From Verrucomicrobiaceae bacterium (GTDB lineage: Bacteria; Verrucomicrobiota; Verrucomicrobiia; Verrucomicrobiales; Verrucomicrobiaceae): a DNA stretch of 64,000 nt. How positions within the stretch are numbered: the stretch's first letter is position 1; each line of letters starts with the position of its first letter. The notes under the pieces are model-generated. The model searched no databases and was not told where the DNA came from. It saw only the letters and a list, made by a program, of their open reading frames with translations. A program made the position numbers and the translations under genes. The stretch lies in NCBI GenBank assembly GCA_016795375.1, contig JAEUHJ010000153.1, positions 1-64,000 on the forward strand. Direction: 5' to 3'. Positions 8,343-18,372 of this stretch are shown here, in pieces.

Positions 8343-9596
8343 CTATTTCTTCCCGATGCACCACAGGTTCTGATAGCCGCGGATGAAGAGCAGCCCGTCA
8401 CTCACGGCGATGGAGCCGATGATTTTCTCACCGAGAGAGTTGGTGGCGATCAGCTTGAATGTCGGCTCCGCTTTGAACACGAAGCAATCACCGCCTTGAT
8501 TCGCCGCGTAGCATGTGCCGTCGGCGCTGAGGACGAGCGAGGACCAGTTCTGACCGGTGGGGCCCGGGCCTTTGAGGCGTTCGTTGTAGATCATCCCGCC
8601 CGTCTTGATGTCGCGGCACTCGACGATGCCGCCATCGGTCAGGATGTAATGGTGGCCGTCACGGATCACGCCGCTGCCGATGCGCTGCTGCACACGCGGA
8701 AGATGCCACACACGATTTTTCCCCGTCACGTCGCCGCTGCCTCCGGTTTTCACGGCCATCGCCGCGCCGCCGTAGCCGCACATGGCGATCATCATGCCGT
8801 CCGCATACAGCGGCGAGTTATAGACGAGCTTTGTCAGCCCGTCGCAGGTCCACAGCTCCTTGCCGGCGACCGGATCGAAGGCGCAGGCACGTCCGGGATA
8901 GGTCATGAGCAGCTCATAACGCGCGCCCGTCTTCCGCAGCAGCGGATCGCTCCAGGAGCCGAGCCATTGTTTTTTGTCGCCTTCACCCGAGGCACCGCCG
9001 GGCTCCTTGTGCTGCCAGAGCGTCCTGCCAGTCTTCTTGTCGAAGGCGTGGAGCACGGTGTTCTCGCCTGGGCCGAAGTTCAGGAACACGCGGTCGCCCG
9101 CGATCACGGGGGAGGTGCCGTTGCCCCAGATGTGGTGCTGTTTGCCCAGATCGGTGCGCTTCCAGATCTCCTTGCCGTTCATGTCGTAACAAAACACGCC
9201 CGCCGAGGCGAAGAACACGACCACACGCTCGCCATCCGTCGCGGGCGAGGCCGAGCAGTAGGGGTTCGTGCCATGCGTCAGTTCCGTCTCCCTGTAAATC
9301 GTGCCCGCATCCCAGAGCTGCCTGCCCGTTTTCTTGTCAAAGCACAGCAGCAGGCGCTTGCCTTCCTTCTCGATGGCCTGCGTCAGAAACAGCTTGTCGC
9401 CCCACACCACCGGCGTCGAATTGCCCCGGTCCGGCAGCTTCACCTTCCACAGCACATTTTCCGTCTGACTCCACTTCTCTGGCAGGCCCGACTCCGAACA
9501 AGTGCCGTCCCCGTTCGCCCCGCGCCACATGGGCCAGTTGTCAGCAAAGGCGGAGAGCGGAGCACTAAGGGCGAGAAGCAAGAGCGTGCGTTTCAT
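8343..9596 (-). CDS. Secreted PQQ-like beta-propeller repeat protein
   Basis: 417 residues with a Sec signal peptide (MKRTLLLLALSAPLSAFA, cleavage near 18). The mature part contains repeated propeller blades with W-rich strand ends and G-x-E/R-L-W turns: GRQLWDAG, GKEIWKR, GRTLWQHK and GKELWTCDG, plus several D-G-x-H/G loops. This matches the PQQ-binding-like (PF13360) family also used by BamB. Such secreted propellers are abundant in Planctomycetes and Verrucomicrobia, where most lack a proven cofactor. No dehydrogenase catalytic residues are evident, so a binding or scaffold role in the periplasm is more likely. It is not linked in an operon with bam genes here. Confidence 0.85.
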   Translation of the reverse strand: MKRTLLLLALSAPLSAFADNWPMWRGANGDGTCSESGLPEKWSQTENVLWKVKLPDRGNSTPVVWGDKLFLTQAIEKEGKRLLLCFDKKTGRQLWDAGTIYRETELTHGTNPYCSASPATDGERVVVFFASAGVFCYDMNGKEIWKRTDLGKQHHIWGNGTSPVIAGDRVFLNFGPGENTVLHAFDKKTGRTLWQHKEPGGASGEGDKKQWLGSWSDPLLRKTGARYELLMTYPGRACAFDPVAGKELWTCDGLTKLVYNSPLYADGMMIAMCGYGGAAMAVKTGGSGDVTGKNRVWHLPRVQQRIGSGVIRDGHHYILTDGGIVECRDIKTGGMIYNERLKGPGPTGQNWSSLVLSADGTCYAANQGGDCFVFKAEPTFKLIATNSLGEKIIGSIAVSDGLLFIRGYQNLWCIGKK

Positions 9597-9700
9597 GACG
9601 TGGTCGGGTCGGCTGCCTATGAAACGTCGGCTACAAGCCCGTCCTTTAGGGAAGCGCTGAATAAGTCGGTGGTTTGAAAAATGGCCGTTGGTCAGGCCAG

Positions 9701-12700
9701 CTACAACAGCAACGCCTCCAGCCGTTTCACGCTCACCGGCTGCGCGGTTCCCAATTCCTGGGCGAAAACCTGGACACGGTATTCTTCAAGGAGCCAGCGG
9801 AAGGTTTCGTGACTGGCTTTGGGAACGTGGGACTGCCAGCCGTCGAAATCAGAGATGAGGAGAGCCTTGCCGGCGTCTTTGGCGGGATTGTTCTGCCAGC
9901 GTTCGTTGCGGATTTGAATGGCCTTCAAATAGCGAGGGAGGTGCTGGAGTTGATCGTGCGGCGTCTGGGCGAGGAGATCGTCGGGGATGAGGCGTTTGAG
10001 ATCGGTTTCGAGGCCGGGATAGCGTTTTGGAAGCGATAGGAGCTTGGAGCGCAGGTCGTGAATCTGAGTGAAGAGCGTTTTGACGCGATGGGTGACGGCA
10101 GGAAGATCGCGACGGAAGGTTTCGCAGAGGGCTGCGAAACGTTTTTCGGTAAGCGGAAAGAGCGGCTGCAAACGCAACAGATGCGCGAGGATGTGTTCGT
10201 GAGCGTGTTGCTGGAGCTGATCGGCGCTGCCTTTGGGCGCGGCGGTGGTGAGTTGCGTGAGCGCGGCTTGAAATGAGGCGGGCGCTTGCGGTTTGGCGCT
10301 CGTGGAGCCGATCGAGCGGAGTTCTTTCCAGAGCCAGGCGATGTCCTTGCCCAACGCGTTCTCGGCGAGTTTACGCACGGCGGCGGGGGTGTCGCGCACA
10401 GCTTCGTGAGGCGTGCGGAGCAGGCGCACATCGACTTCGCCATCGCGCACAGCGAGGCCGAGATGACCGAGGACGGGCGCGTTGCCGATGTGTTCGACGA
10501 CGATGGTTTCGGGAAGATCGCCGAAGCTCCACGATTTGAGGGCGTAGCGTTCGACACGCGGCAGCATCTTCTCCCACGCGTTGGAGTTGAGGTGCTGCTG
10601 TTTTTCGACGGCGCTGCGGATGACGTCGAGATCACGGCCGGCGGTGACGACGGTGTTCTTTTTCGGATCGAGCACTTCGACACGCGGTTGAAGATGCGCG
10701 GGAAGGCTTTGCGGCGGCCAGTCCTCGGCTTTGACGTGGATGCGATAACGACGCGTGATGAAGGCGGCGAGCGCGGTGAAAAAGTCCTCGTGACCGGGAT
10801 CGAACTCGGCGGCGATTTCGCGTCCTTTCGGGTCGATGGGCATCAAATCGCGGCGGATGACCTTCGGCAGCGCGCGCAGCAAGGCGTTGGCGATTTCTTC
10901 GCGCATGCCGGGCACCATCCACTGCACTTGGCCACTGGTGAGATGCGAGGCGAGCTGAAGCGGCACTTTCACCGTGACGCCGTCGTGCTCTTCGCCGGGT
11001 TTGTAGTTGTAGGCGACGGGCAGGACCGCGTTCGCAATCGCGACTTGATCCGGGAACTGCTGCAGATCGGCCTCGAAGTCCTCGCCGCCGGTCAAATCGT
11101 GCTCGGTGGCGCGGAGGAATTTCGGATCGGCCTCGCTGCGCTCTTTGACGAGGCGGTTGAGGTCGTGGATGGACGAGACGTTTTTCAAACGCTCGTCGTA
11201 AAAGCGGAACAGTCGTTCCTCGACGGCGTAAACGCGGTTGCTGCGCACGCGGGTGAGCATGGTCTCGATCTTCTGGCGCAGGGCGTTGTTGTGCGCGTAG
11301 AAGCGCAGCGTGATGGGCGTGTCCTGATGGTCGATGAGAGCGCCGCGAATGAACAACTGCGTGGCGGCGACGGGATCGACCTTGAGGAAGTCGATCTGCC
11401 GCCGTTTCACCTCCAGACCGTGAAGCAGCACGCGTTCGATGCAGACGACGCGCTGGGCTTTCTCGCTCCAGTGCGGTTCGCTGTGCTTGAAGTGGCACAG
11501 ATGCGCGCCGAGCTCGGCTATCCAGTCGGGCAGCACCTTGGCGACGGTGCGCGCGAAGAGCTGGGAGGTCTGCACGATCTCACCGGCGACGATCCACTGC
11601 GGTTGTTTCGATTTGTCCTGGCCGGGCTTCGGTTTGGCGTTCTTTTCGCGGCGTTCGTAGAGATTGGAGCCGGGGAAGATGGTGACGAGGCGGTTGCCGC
11701 CAGCCTTGTAGGAGTTGCGTTCCTCTTTGAGCGCGATGTGGCCAAGCTGCGCGACGAGGATCGAGCGATGGATGGCATCGTCGGTCGCGGGTGGTGGCGG
11801 CTGACGCAGATCGTTGCTGAAGGAGTCGCAGAGCTGCTTCCAGATGTCGCGCCACTCCTGCATGCGGGTGAAGGAGAGGAAGTTCGATTTGCAGAACTTG
11901 CGCAGCGCGTTGCGCGAGTTGCCGGTGGGTTCGGGCGCGGCGTTCCAGATTTTGAGCAGCGAGATGAAGTCGGAATCAGGCGCGGCGAATGCCTTGTGCG
12001 CGGCGTTGGCGAGCTCGCGTTTTTCCTCGGGGCGTTCGCGCGGATCGGGCACGCTGAGTCCTGCGGCGATGATGAGCAGTTCCGGCAGCGCCTTTTCAAC
12101 ACGCGCCTGAAGCAGCATGCGGCCCAGCGTGGGATCGAGCGGCAGTTTGGCGAGCTCGCGGCCGAGAGGTGTGAGTTCATGCACATCGGAGAGCGAGCCG
12201 AGTTCGTGCAGCAGGTCGTAACCGGCGCGTATGGCGGCGCTGACCGGCGGATTGATGAAGGGAAAGGTTTCGATCTCGCCAAGCTTGAAGGCCTTCATGC
12301 GCAGGATGACCTCGGCGAGATTCGCACGCTGGATTTCCGGCATGGTGAACTTGTCGCGCTTGTCGAAATCCTCCTGCGAGTAAAGGCGGATGCAGAGGCC
12401 GTCGCGCACACGACCGGCGCGGCCCGCGCGTTGATTGGCGCTGCTTTGCGACACGGCCTCGACCGGCAGTCGTTTCGTGCGCGTGCGTGGATTGTAGCGG
12501 CTGATGCGGGCGAGGCCGGTGTCGATGACGACGGCGATGCGCGGGATGGTGATGGAGGTTTCGGCGACGTTGGTGGCGATGACGACGCGGCGTTTTTTGC
12601 CGGGTGAGAAGATGCGCTGCTGCTCGGCGGCAGCCATGCGGCCGTAGAGCGCGAGAACTTCGAATCCGCCCCCGAGACGTCCGTCGAGCAGGTCGCGTGT

Positions 12701-13411
12701 GTCGCGGATGTCGCGTTCGGTGGGCATGAAGACGAGCACGTCGCCGTCATTGGTTTCGATGAGCGCATTTTCGACGGCGGCGACGGCACCATCGATGAAG
12801 CCGAGGTCGTCTTCATCGGTGACGAGCGGCGCGTAGCGGATTTCGACGGGATAAAGGCGTCCCGAGACTTCGATGATGGGCGCATTGCCAAACGCGGCGG
12901 AAAAGGCCTGTGTGTCGATCGTGGCGGAGGTGACGATGAGTTTGAGATCGGGCCGTTTTTCCAGCAGACCGACGAGATAACCGAGGAGGAAGTCGATGTT
13001 GAGCGAGCGCTCGTGCGCCTCGTCCAGAATGAGCACGGAATAGGACCGCAACAGCGGATCGCTCTGGATTTCGGCCAGCAGGATGCCGTCGGTCATGAAC
13101 TTGACGCGCGTGTCGCGGCTGGTGTCGTCGCTGAAACGCATCTTGCAGCCGACTTCGCGGCCCCAGGGTACGTTCAGCTCCTCCGCGACACGCTTTGACA
13201 CGCTCATGGCCGCCACGCGGCGTGGCTGCGTGCAGCCGATCATGCCACGCGCGTCGGGAAACGCCTCCAGGCACATCTTGGGAAGCTGAGTGGTCTTTCC
13301 AGAGCCGGTTTCACCCGCGAGGATCACGACCTGGCTGTTGCGCAGGGTCGAGACGATCTCGTCACGGCGTGCCGTGATGGGCAGATCGGCGGGGTAGCGG
13401 ATGACGGACAT
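9701..13411 (-). CDS. hrpA: DEAH-box ATP-dependent RNA helicase HrpA
   Basis: 1236 residues from the ATG at 13411, close to the size of E. coli HrpA (1300). The helicase core occupies about residues 1-560: Walker A GETGSGKTTQ, DEAH box (ILDEAHERSLN), motif III SAT, and motif VI QRAGRAGR. Helicase-associated, OB and DUF3418-like regions follow, including YNYKPGEEHDGVTV (about 780). It unwinds RNA; in E. coli HrpA rescues stalled ribosome collisions and processes mRNAs. The start codon overlaps the cupin stop as TGATG, so translation is probably coupled to the cupin gene. Confidence 0.95.
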   Translation of the reverse strand: MSVIRYPADLPITARRDEIVSTLRNSQVVILAGETGSGKTTQLPKMCLEAFPDARGMIGCTQPRRVAAMSVSKRVAEELNVPWGREVGCKMRFSDDTSRDTRVKFMTDGILLAEIQSDPLLRSYSVLILDEAHERSLNIDFLLGYLVGLLEKRPDLKLIVTSATIDTQAFSAAFGNAPIIEVSGRLYPVEIRYAPLVTDEDDLGFIDGAVAAVENALIETNDGDVLVFMPTERDIRDTRDLLDGRLGGGFEVLALYGRMAAAEQQRIFSPGKKRRVVIATNVAETSITIPRIAVVIDTGLARISRYNPRTRTKRLPVEAVSQSSANQRAGRAGRVRDGLCIRLYSQEDFDKRDKFTMPEIQRANLAEVILRMKAFKLGEIETFPFINPPVSAAIRAGYDLLHELGSLSDVHELTPLGRELAKLPLDPTLGRMLLQARVEKALPELLIIAAGLSVPDPRERPEEKRELANAAHKAFAAPDSDFISLLKIWNAAPEPTGNSRNALRKFCKSNFLSFTRMQEWRDIWKQLCDSFSNDLRQPPPPATDDAIHRSILVAQLGHIALKEERNSYKAGGNRLVTIFPGSNLYERREKNAKPKPGQDKSKQPQWIVAGEIVQTSQLFARTVAKVLPDWIAELGAHLCHFKHSEPHWSEKAQRVVCIERVLLHGLEVKRRQIDFLKVDPVAATQLFIRGALIDHQDTPITLRFYAHNNALRQKIETMLTRVRSNRVYAVEERLFRFYDERLKNVSSIHDLNRLVKERSEADPKFLRATEHDLTGGEDFEADLQQFPDQVAIANAVLPVAYNYKPGEEHDGVTVKVPLQLASHLTSGQVQWMVPGMREEIANALLRALPKVIRRDLMPIDPKGREIAAEFDPGHEDFFTALAAFITRRYRIHVKAEDWPPQSLPAHLQPRVEVLDPKKNTVVTAGRDLDVIRSAVEKQQHLNSNAWEKMLPRVERYALKSWSFGDLPETIVVEHIGNAPVLGHLGLAVRDGEVDVRLLRTPHEAVRDTPAAVRKLAENALGKDIAWLWKELRSIGSTSAKPQAPASFQAALTQLTTAAPKGSADQLQQHAHEHILAHLLRLQPLFPLTEKRFAALCETFRRDLPAVTHRVKTLFTQIHDLRSKLLSLPKRYPGLETDLKRLIPDDLLAQTPHDQLQHLPRYLKAIQIRNERWQNNPAKDAGKALLISDFDGWQSHVPKASHETFRWLLEEYRVQVFAQELGTAQPVSVKRLEALLL

Positions 13412-13887
13412 CACTCCTCGCCCTTGAAGTAATCCACATCCTGCATCTCGAAGACTTTGCGCTGCGGCTTGAGCATCCATTTGCCGGAGTCCGGGTAGTG
13501 AATGATGTCGGCCTGCGGCTGGTCGGCGACGACGAGGAAGGTCAGGTCTTCAGTGCTTGTGTTGATGAGCTGGTGTGCCTCTCCAGGCGGAAAGACGAGG
13601 TAGTCGCCCGCCTTAATGGCCTCCTTGGTCTTTTCGGCGACCACCTGGCCGGTGCCGGAGAGAATGTAATAGGCCTCCCACTGGGCGGAATGAGCGTGGA
13701 GCGGGAAATCCGCCTTTCCCGGCGGGAGACGGTGGATTTCCAGGTCAAAGGGATGTCCGCCGCCCCAGGTGCCGGTGTCCTTCAGCCCGCCTGTGGCCAG
13801 CGTGAGTGAACGTCGGCAGAGGCTGAACTTGCCCTTCGGGGAATTTTGCGAGGTCCAGGGTAGATCGTCGACTTGGGTGCGGGTCAT
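13411..13887 (-). CDS. Cupin-domain protein
   Basis: 158 residues from the ATG at 13887; a GTG 18 bases upstream would add six residues. A single cupin barrel is visible: PLHAHSAQWEAYYILSGTGQV (metal-binding H-x-H and E of motif 1) and PPGEAHQLINTS (motif 2 with P-G-x-x-H). The metal set is typical of small cupins (His, His, Glu, His). The last step cannot be assigned; it may bind a sugar or small molecule, or act as an isomerase. It is the first gene before hrpA and is divergent from the Fur-like regulator, sharing the 121-base intergenic region that holds a PerR/Fur-type operator. Confidence 0.8.
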   Translation of the reverse strand: MTRTQVDDLPWTSQNSPKGKFSLCRRSLTLATGGLKDTGTWGGGHPFDLEIHRLPPGKADFPLHAHSAQWEAYYILSGTGQVVAEKTKEAIKAGDYLVFPPGEAHQLINTSTEDLTFLVVADQPQADIIHYPDSGKWMLKPQRKVFEMQDVDYFKGEE

Positions 13888-13981
13888 GAAGGGAGGGGAT
13901 AGCACCGGTTCGGAGCGCCCAAACCGACTTTTTCAGGGAAAAGAAGCATCCAGCCTTGCCAAACCAGCGTTTCCCATGGAG

Positions 13982-13996
13982 TTAGAATCATTCTAA
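13982..13996 (+). promoter_or_regulatory. PerR/Fur-type operator (7-1-7 perfect palindrome)
   Basis: TTAGAAT-C-ATTCTAA is a perfect 7-1-7 inverted repeat, followed at once by a second half-site (TTCTAAT, 13997-14003). Its form matches the Per/Fur box consensus (TTATAATNATTATAA). It lies 12 bases before the ATG of the Fur-family gene and 95 bases before the divergent cupin, so autoregulation is the simplest reading. TAGAAT inside it could also serve as a -10 element. Binding has not been shown. Confidence 0.75.
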
Positions 13997-14008
13997 TTCT
14001 AATCCGCC

Positions 14009-14461
14009 ATGCCGCCTCCCGCCCCACGTCCTTCCTCCAAACCCACCGGTTTGGACTGCCGTCTGGCCGTTCTAGGAGCCGATGTGCGCCTGACGCCGCA
14101 CCGCCGGGAGGTCTTCGACGTGCTGGCAGGTTCCACGGATCATCCGACCGCCTATGAAATCCTGGATCGGGTGAAAAGCCGTAGCCCCGGTATCTCCCTG
14201 GCAACAGTTTACAACTGCCTGGACCACCTGACCACCGCTGGGCTCATCAAGCAGGTGCAGCTCGAGCGTGGCCAATCCCGCTACTGCGCGAATCTCCACG
14301 AGCACGTCCACTTCCACTGCGATGTGTGCGGCAAGCTGATCGACGCCCATCCTGCGGCGGACTTTGAGGTCACCAAATTCTGGAGTCTCCCCAGAGGCAC
14401 GAACATCACGCGCATGGACCTCGTCATCCGCGGCACATGCGAAGCCTGCGCTGCGAAATAG
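14009..14461 (+). CDS. Fur-family metalloregulator, PerR-like
   Basis: 150 residues. The winged-helix domain spans about 25-95 ([38 protein letters not shown]). The dimerisation domain has two CxxC pairs for structural zinc (CDVC near 108 and CEAC near 145), as in PerR. By-eye alignment to B. subtilis PerR finds the sensing His of HPTA, two His in HEHVHFHC and an Asp in LIDAHP, but the Asp85 position appears to be Cys (RYCANL). It should repress in a metal- and possibly peroxide-dependent way. A perfect operator precedes it, and sufC begins 32 bases downstream in the same direction, so it probably controls the SUF cluster. Confidence 0.88.
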   Translation: MPPPAPRPSSKPTGLDCRLAVLGADVRLTPHRREVFDVLAGSTDHPTAYEILDRVKSRSPGISLATVYNCLDHLTTAGLIKQVQLERGQSRYCANLHEHVHFHCDVCGKLIDAHPAADFEVTKFWSLPRGTNITRMDLVIRGTCEACAAK

Positions 14462-14493
14462 TCCCGCCATTCCATTTTCCATCACCCATTTCC

Positions 14494-15249
14494 ATGTCCC
14501 TCGAAATCAAATCCCTCCACGCCCAGATCCCCGGCCGCGAAATCCTCAAAGGCCTGAACCTCACCATCAAGCCCGGTGAAGTCCACGCCATCATGGGTCC
14601 TAACGGCAGTGGCAAAAGCACGCTGAGCAAGGTCCTCTGCGGCCACGAGGACTACGAAGTCACCAGCGGCGAGGTGTTACTCGACGGCCAGAACATTCTC
14701 GAAATGGAAGTCGATGCGCGCAGCCGCGCCGGCCTCTTCCTTGCCTTCCAATACCCGCACGAGATCCCAGGCGTCAGCAACGCCAACTTCCTCCGCGCCG
14801 CGCTGAAGGCACGCCTGCCGCAGGGTGAAGACATCGACGCCGTGAAGTTCTACAAGCAGCTCTACGCCCGCATGGACCAGCTCGAGATGGACCGCAGCTT
14901 CACCAGCCGCAGCGTCAATGAAGGCTTCTCCGGCGGAGAGAAGAAGCGCAACGAGATCCTCCAGCTCATGATGCTGGAGCCGAAATACGCCATCCTCGAC
15001 GAAACCGACTCCGGCCTCGACATCGACGCCCTCAAGATCGTCTCCCGCGGCGTGAACGCCATGCGCAGCGAGAACCGCGGCTTCCTCGTCATCACCCACT
15101 ACCAGCGCCTCCTCAATTACATCCAGCCCGACATCGTCCACGTCCTGAAAGACGGCCGCATCGTCAAAACCGGCGGCAAGGAACTCGCCCTCGAGCTCGA
15201 GGCCAAAGGTTACGACTGGGTCCATGAGGAGATGGCCGCTGCGGCATAA
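14494..15249 (+). CDS. sufC: Fe-S cluster assembly ATPase SufC
   Basis: 251 residues from the ATG at 14494 ([11 protein letters not shown]), the usual SufC length. ABC ATPase features: Walker [10 protein letters not shown] (about 36-44), a Q-loop in [10 protein letters not shown], signature SGGEKKR (about 148) and Walker B with [14 protein letters not shown]. SufC powers the SufBCD scaffold complex in the cytoplasm. It follows the Fur/PerR-like gene by 32 bases. SufB and SufD lie downstream on the same strand but separated by inserted genes. SufS, SufE or SufU are not in the window. Confidence 0.97.
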   Translation: MSLEIKSLHAQIPGREILKGLNLTIKPGEVHAIMGPNGSGKSTLSKVLCGHEDYEVTSGEVLLDGQNILEMEVDARSRAGLFLAFQYPHEIPGVSNANFLRAALKARLPQGEDIDAVKFYKQLYARMDQLEMDRSFTSRSVNEGFSGGEKKRNEILQLMMLEPKYAILDETDSGLDIDALKIVSRGVNAMRSENRGFLVITHYQRLLNYIQPDIVHVLKDGRIVKTGGKELALELEAKGYDWVHEEMAAAA

Positions 15250-15257
15250 CTCAAACG

Positions 15258-15773
15258 ATGAGCGCAGAGATTACAGCGACTGTGACGTTCGATCTGCCGA
15301 CCATGCTGGTAGGTCGCCGCTGGTTTAATCGATTTAATCCAATTCGTCGGATGATGAGGTTTGCTTTGATCACTGCGCTCGTTGCGACAGGTCTTGTTTT
15401 TGTCATCAACGTCACACCAGAGATGCGGGGATATGTTTTTTACATCTCGGGTGCATTGACTGTTGGCTTTGCACTTGGAACACTCCTTGAACGATTTGTT
15501 TTTGCTTCAACCATCAAAAGCAATCCGCTTTTCGGTCAACAGATCGTGTGCAAGGCCAATCAATCAGGGCTTGAGATCGAGACACCGGTGTCCGCCAGCA
15601 CACTTTCTTGGAATGCGTTTTACAAGACGGCAGGTACTTCCGATGGCGTGTTAATGTTGCAACAGAAGCTCCTTTTTTACTGGCTCCCCAAAGCTGCCTT
15701 CACCTCCGAGTCTGACTACAGATTCTTCCTCGATCTCCTCGCCGCCAAAACCAAGCACACCAAGCTCGGATAA
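15258..15773 (+). CDS. YcxB-like membrane protein
   Basis: 171 residues, 8 bases after sufC. Two hydrophobic segments are visible (about 33-52 and 57-78), followed by a soluble C-terminal part with the pattern SWNAFYKTAGTSDGVLML, YWLPKAAFTSESDYRFFLDLL. This resembles the YcxB-like C-terminal domain (a small PH-like fold behind a two-helix membrane anchor). Its function is unknown. Base composition is clearly more AT-rich than its neighbours (for example 15370-15500), which suggests it arrived by transfer. It interrupts the SUF gene order. Confidence 0.6.
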   Translation: MSAEITATVTFDLPTMLVGRRWFNRFNPIRRMMRFALITALVATGLVFVINVTPEMRGYVFYISGALTVGFALGTLLERFVFASTIKSNPLFGQQIVCKANQSGLEIETPVSASTLSWNAFYKTAGTSDGVLMLQQKLLFYWLPKAAFTSESDYRFFLDLLAAKTKHTKLG

Positions 15774-15785
15774 GCGCTTCTGCCG

Positions 15786-16261
15786 ATGAAACCCCGCCTC
15801 TATATGGAAACCACGATTCCAAGCCTGCTCACGGCCCGTCCGAGCAGGCTGATCAAGGCTCGTGCCCAGCAGGAGGACACCCGGCTTTGGTGGGATAAGA
15901 TGGCGGATCGTTATCAAATTTACGTCTCCGATGTCGTTCACCAGGAGGCCGCTGTGGGAGAGAAGCAAAAAGCCTTTGAGAGGCTGGCCATCGTCGAGGC
16001 TTTCCCGTTTCTCCAAGTCACCAACGAGGTCACGCAGCTCGCGGAGGCCATTGAGCTGCTCGGCGTGATCCCCGAGCCCTGCGCAAATGATGCCGCGCAT
16101 CTCGCGTTGAGCGTGGTTCACAAGATGGACTATCTGCTCACCTGGAACATGAAGCACATCTGCTCGCCTATCTCTTCCAGCGTTTTCGCGCTGTCTGCCA
16201 GCTCGCAGGCCATCCAATGCCCATGATCGTCACCCCGTCTCAACTCCTCGAAATGCCATGA
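15786..16261 (+). pseudogene. VapC-like PIN-domain toxin with frameshift
   Basis: The first part (15786 to about 16162) encodes a PIN-domain protein of the VapC-like type: MKPRLYMETTIPSLL at the start, WWDKMADRYQIYVSDVV, and NDAAHLALSVVHKMDYLLTWNMKH near the end, with acidic residues at the expected places. The frame in use then runs into a poorly conserved tail ending at 16226. From 16163 the neighbouring frame gives LAYLFQRFRAVCQLAG, then [12 protein letters not shown] and a stop at 16261, which is exactly the normal C-terminus of this family. A one-base deletion (or two-base insertion) near 16158-16163 explains this. The restored stop overlaps the next gene by ATGA. It is either a broken toxin or a sequencing error. 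Confidence 0.75.
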
Positions 16262-16590
16262 ACCACGACCATCCCGCCATCCAGGAGCTTTACGCCGTCA
16301 AAGCCAGCCAGTCCGCCGCGCATCACCATCGAGTCGTTCCCTTCCTGACCATGATCCGCGAACACGAGGTTGCCTCTCGCACCAAAGGCATTCGTTTCGT
16401 CGATCTCTCCAAAAAAGCCCCCAGCGCCTACGCCCAACGCGTGACCAATGGCCCTCTCCCCAAAAACTACTGGAAGCGCAGCCCCATCCGCGAGTCCTGG
16501 GATCCCATCGCCGACGAAATCAAATCCGCCGCCGCTCGGAAGCCCGCCAAACGCACTTCCAAGACCCGCCGTGTTTCCGCTCATGCCTGA
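16258..16590 (+). CDS. Small partner protein of the VapC-like gene (possible antitoxin)
   Basis: 110 residues. The start overlaps the restored stop of the PIN-domain gene (ATGA), suggesting coupled translation. The N-terminus ([15 protein letters not shown]) resembles small proteins often found beside this VapC family, which read roughly ELWAVKDATAARF. The C-terminus is basic ([13 protein letters not shown]). A role as antitoxin or toxin partner is inferred from position and this resemblance; no DNA-binding fold can be named with certainty. sufB starts 19 bases downstream. Confidence 0.55.
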   Translation: MNHDHPAIQELYAVKASQSAAHHHRVVPFLTMIREHEVASRTKGIRFVDLSKKAPSAYAQRVTNGPLPKNYWKRSPIRESWDPIADEIKSAAARKPAKRTSKTRRVSAHA

Positions 16591-16609
16591 TCCCAAATCA
16601 TCAATCACC

Positions 16610-18046
<1,437 letters not shown>

Positions 18047-18175
18047 TCATTCGCAACAATGCCCGTTTACTGCACAGTTCCTTTTCGAACCATTCAGATT
18101 GGCGGCGATCAACATTCAGGTTGGTTGCCTGCTAACGCTTTAACGCCGTTGGCAACTCCATCCAGGGAAGTTCAA

Positions 18176-18340
18176 ATGCGATTCGAGATCACCGATGGCG
18201 GAGGAAGCAACTTTTTGCTCATTTCTGAGTCAGCTGACAAAACCTTATCAAGTGACACCTGGCACTCGACCTTGGAGCAAGCCAAGAACGTAGCATCCGA
18301 AGAGTTTGGAATCCCACTCGATGCATGGGGGGAGTCATGA
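18176..18340 (+). CDS. Small hypothetical protein
   Basis: 54 residues if started at ATG 18176 (MRFEITDGGGSNFLL), with AGGGAAG 8 bases before it. The sequence is compact and gene-like: DTWHSTLEQAKNVASEEFG, ending in LDAWGES. A longer open frame begins at 18059 but its first 39 residues look non-coding. Lower GC than sufB. No family recognised with confidence. It sits between sufB and the opposite-strand toxin-antitoxin pair. Confidence 0.5.
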   Translation: MRFEITDGGGSNFLLISESADKTLSSDTWHSTLEQAKNVASEEFGIPLDAWGES

Positions 18341-18372
18341 CAACCTTCTTAGTTCCAATCTGTGCGGCGACT

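Noticed and set aside
6666-9677. A 1003-codon open frame on the + strand over lpxC-fabZ and the propeller gene
   Set aside because: It lies opposite to well-supported genes and its translation has no family motifs; GC-rich codon usage produces long open antisense frames.
9597-9700. Possible repeat gtcggct...gtcggctac in the gap between the propeller gene and hrpA
   Set aside because: Only a short direct similarity, no stable stem and no second long copy; too weak to call.
10286-12607. A 773-codon open frame on the + strand inside hrpA
   Set aside because: It is antisense to the conserved helicase domains and has an Asp/Gly/Val-rich composition typical of a mirror frame.
13888-13905. GTG start 18 bases upstream for the cupin gene before hrpA
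   Set aside because: The ATG at 13887 gives a normal cupin N-terminus; the six extra residues do not look conserved.
18059-18175. Longer version (93 residues) of the small gene after sufB
   Set aside because: The first 39 residues are composition-wise non-coding and a better ribosome site precedes the ATG at 18176.
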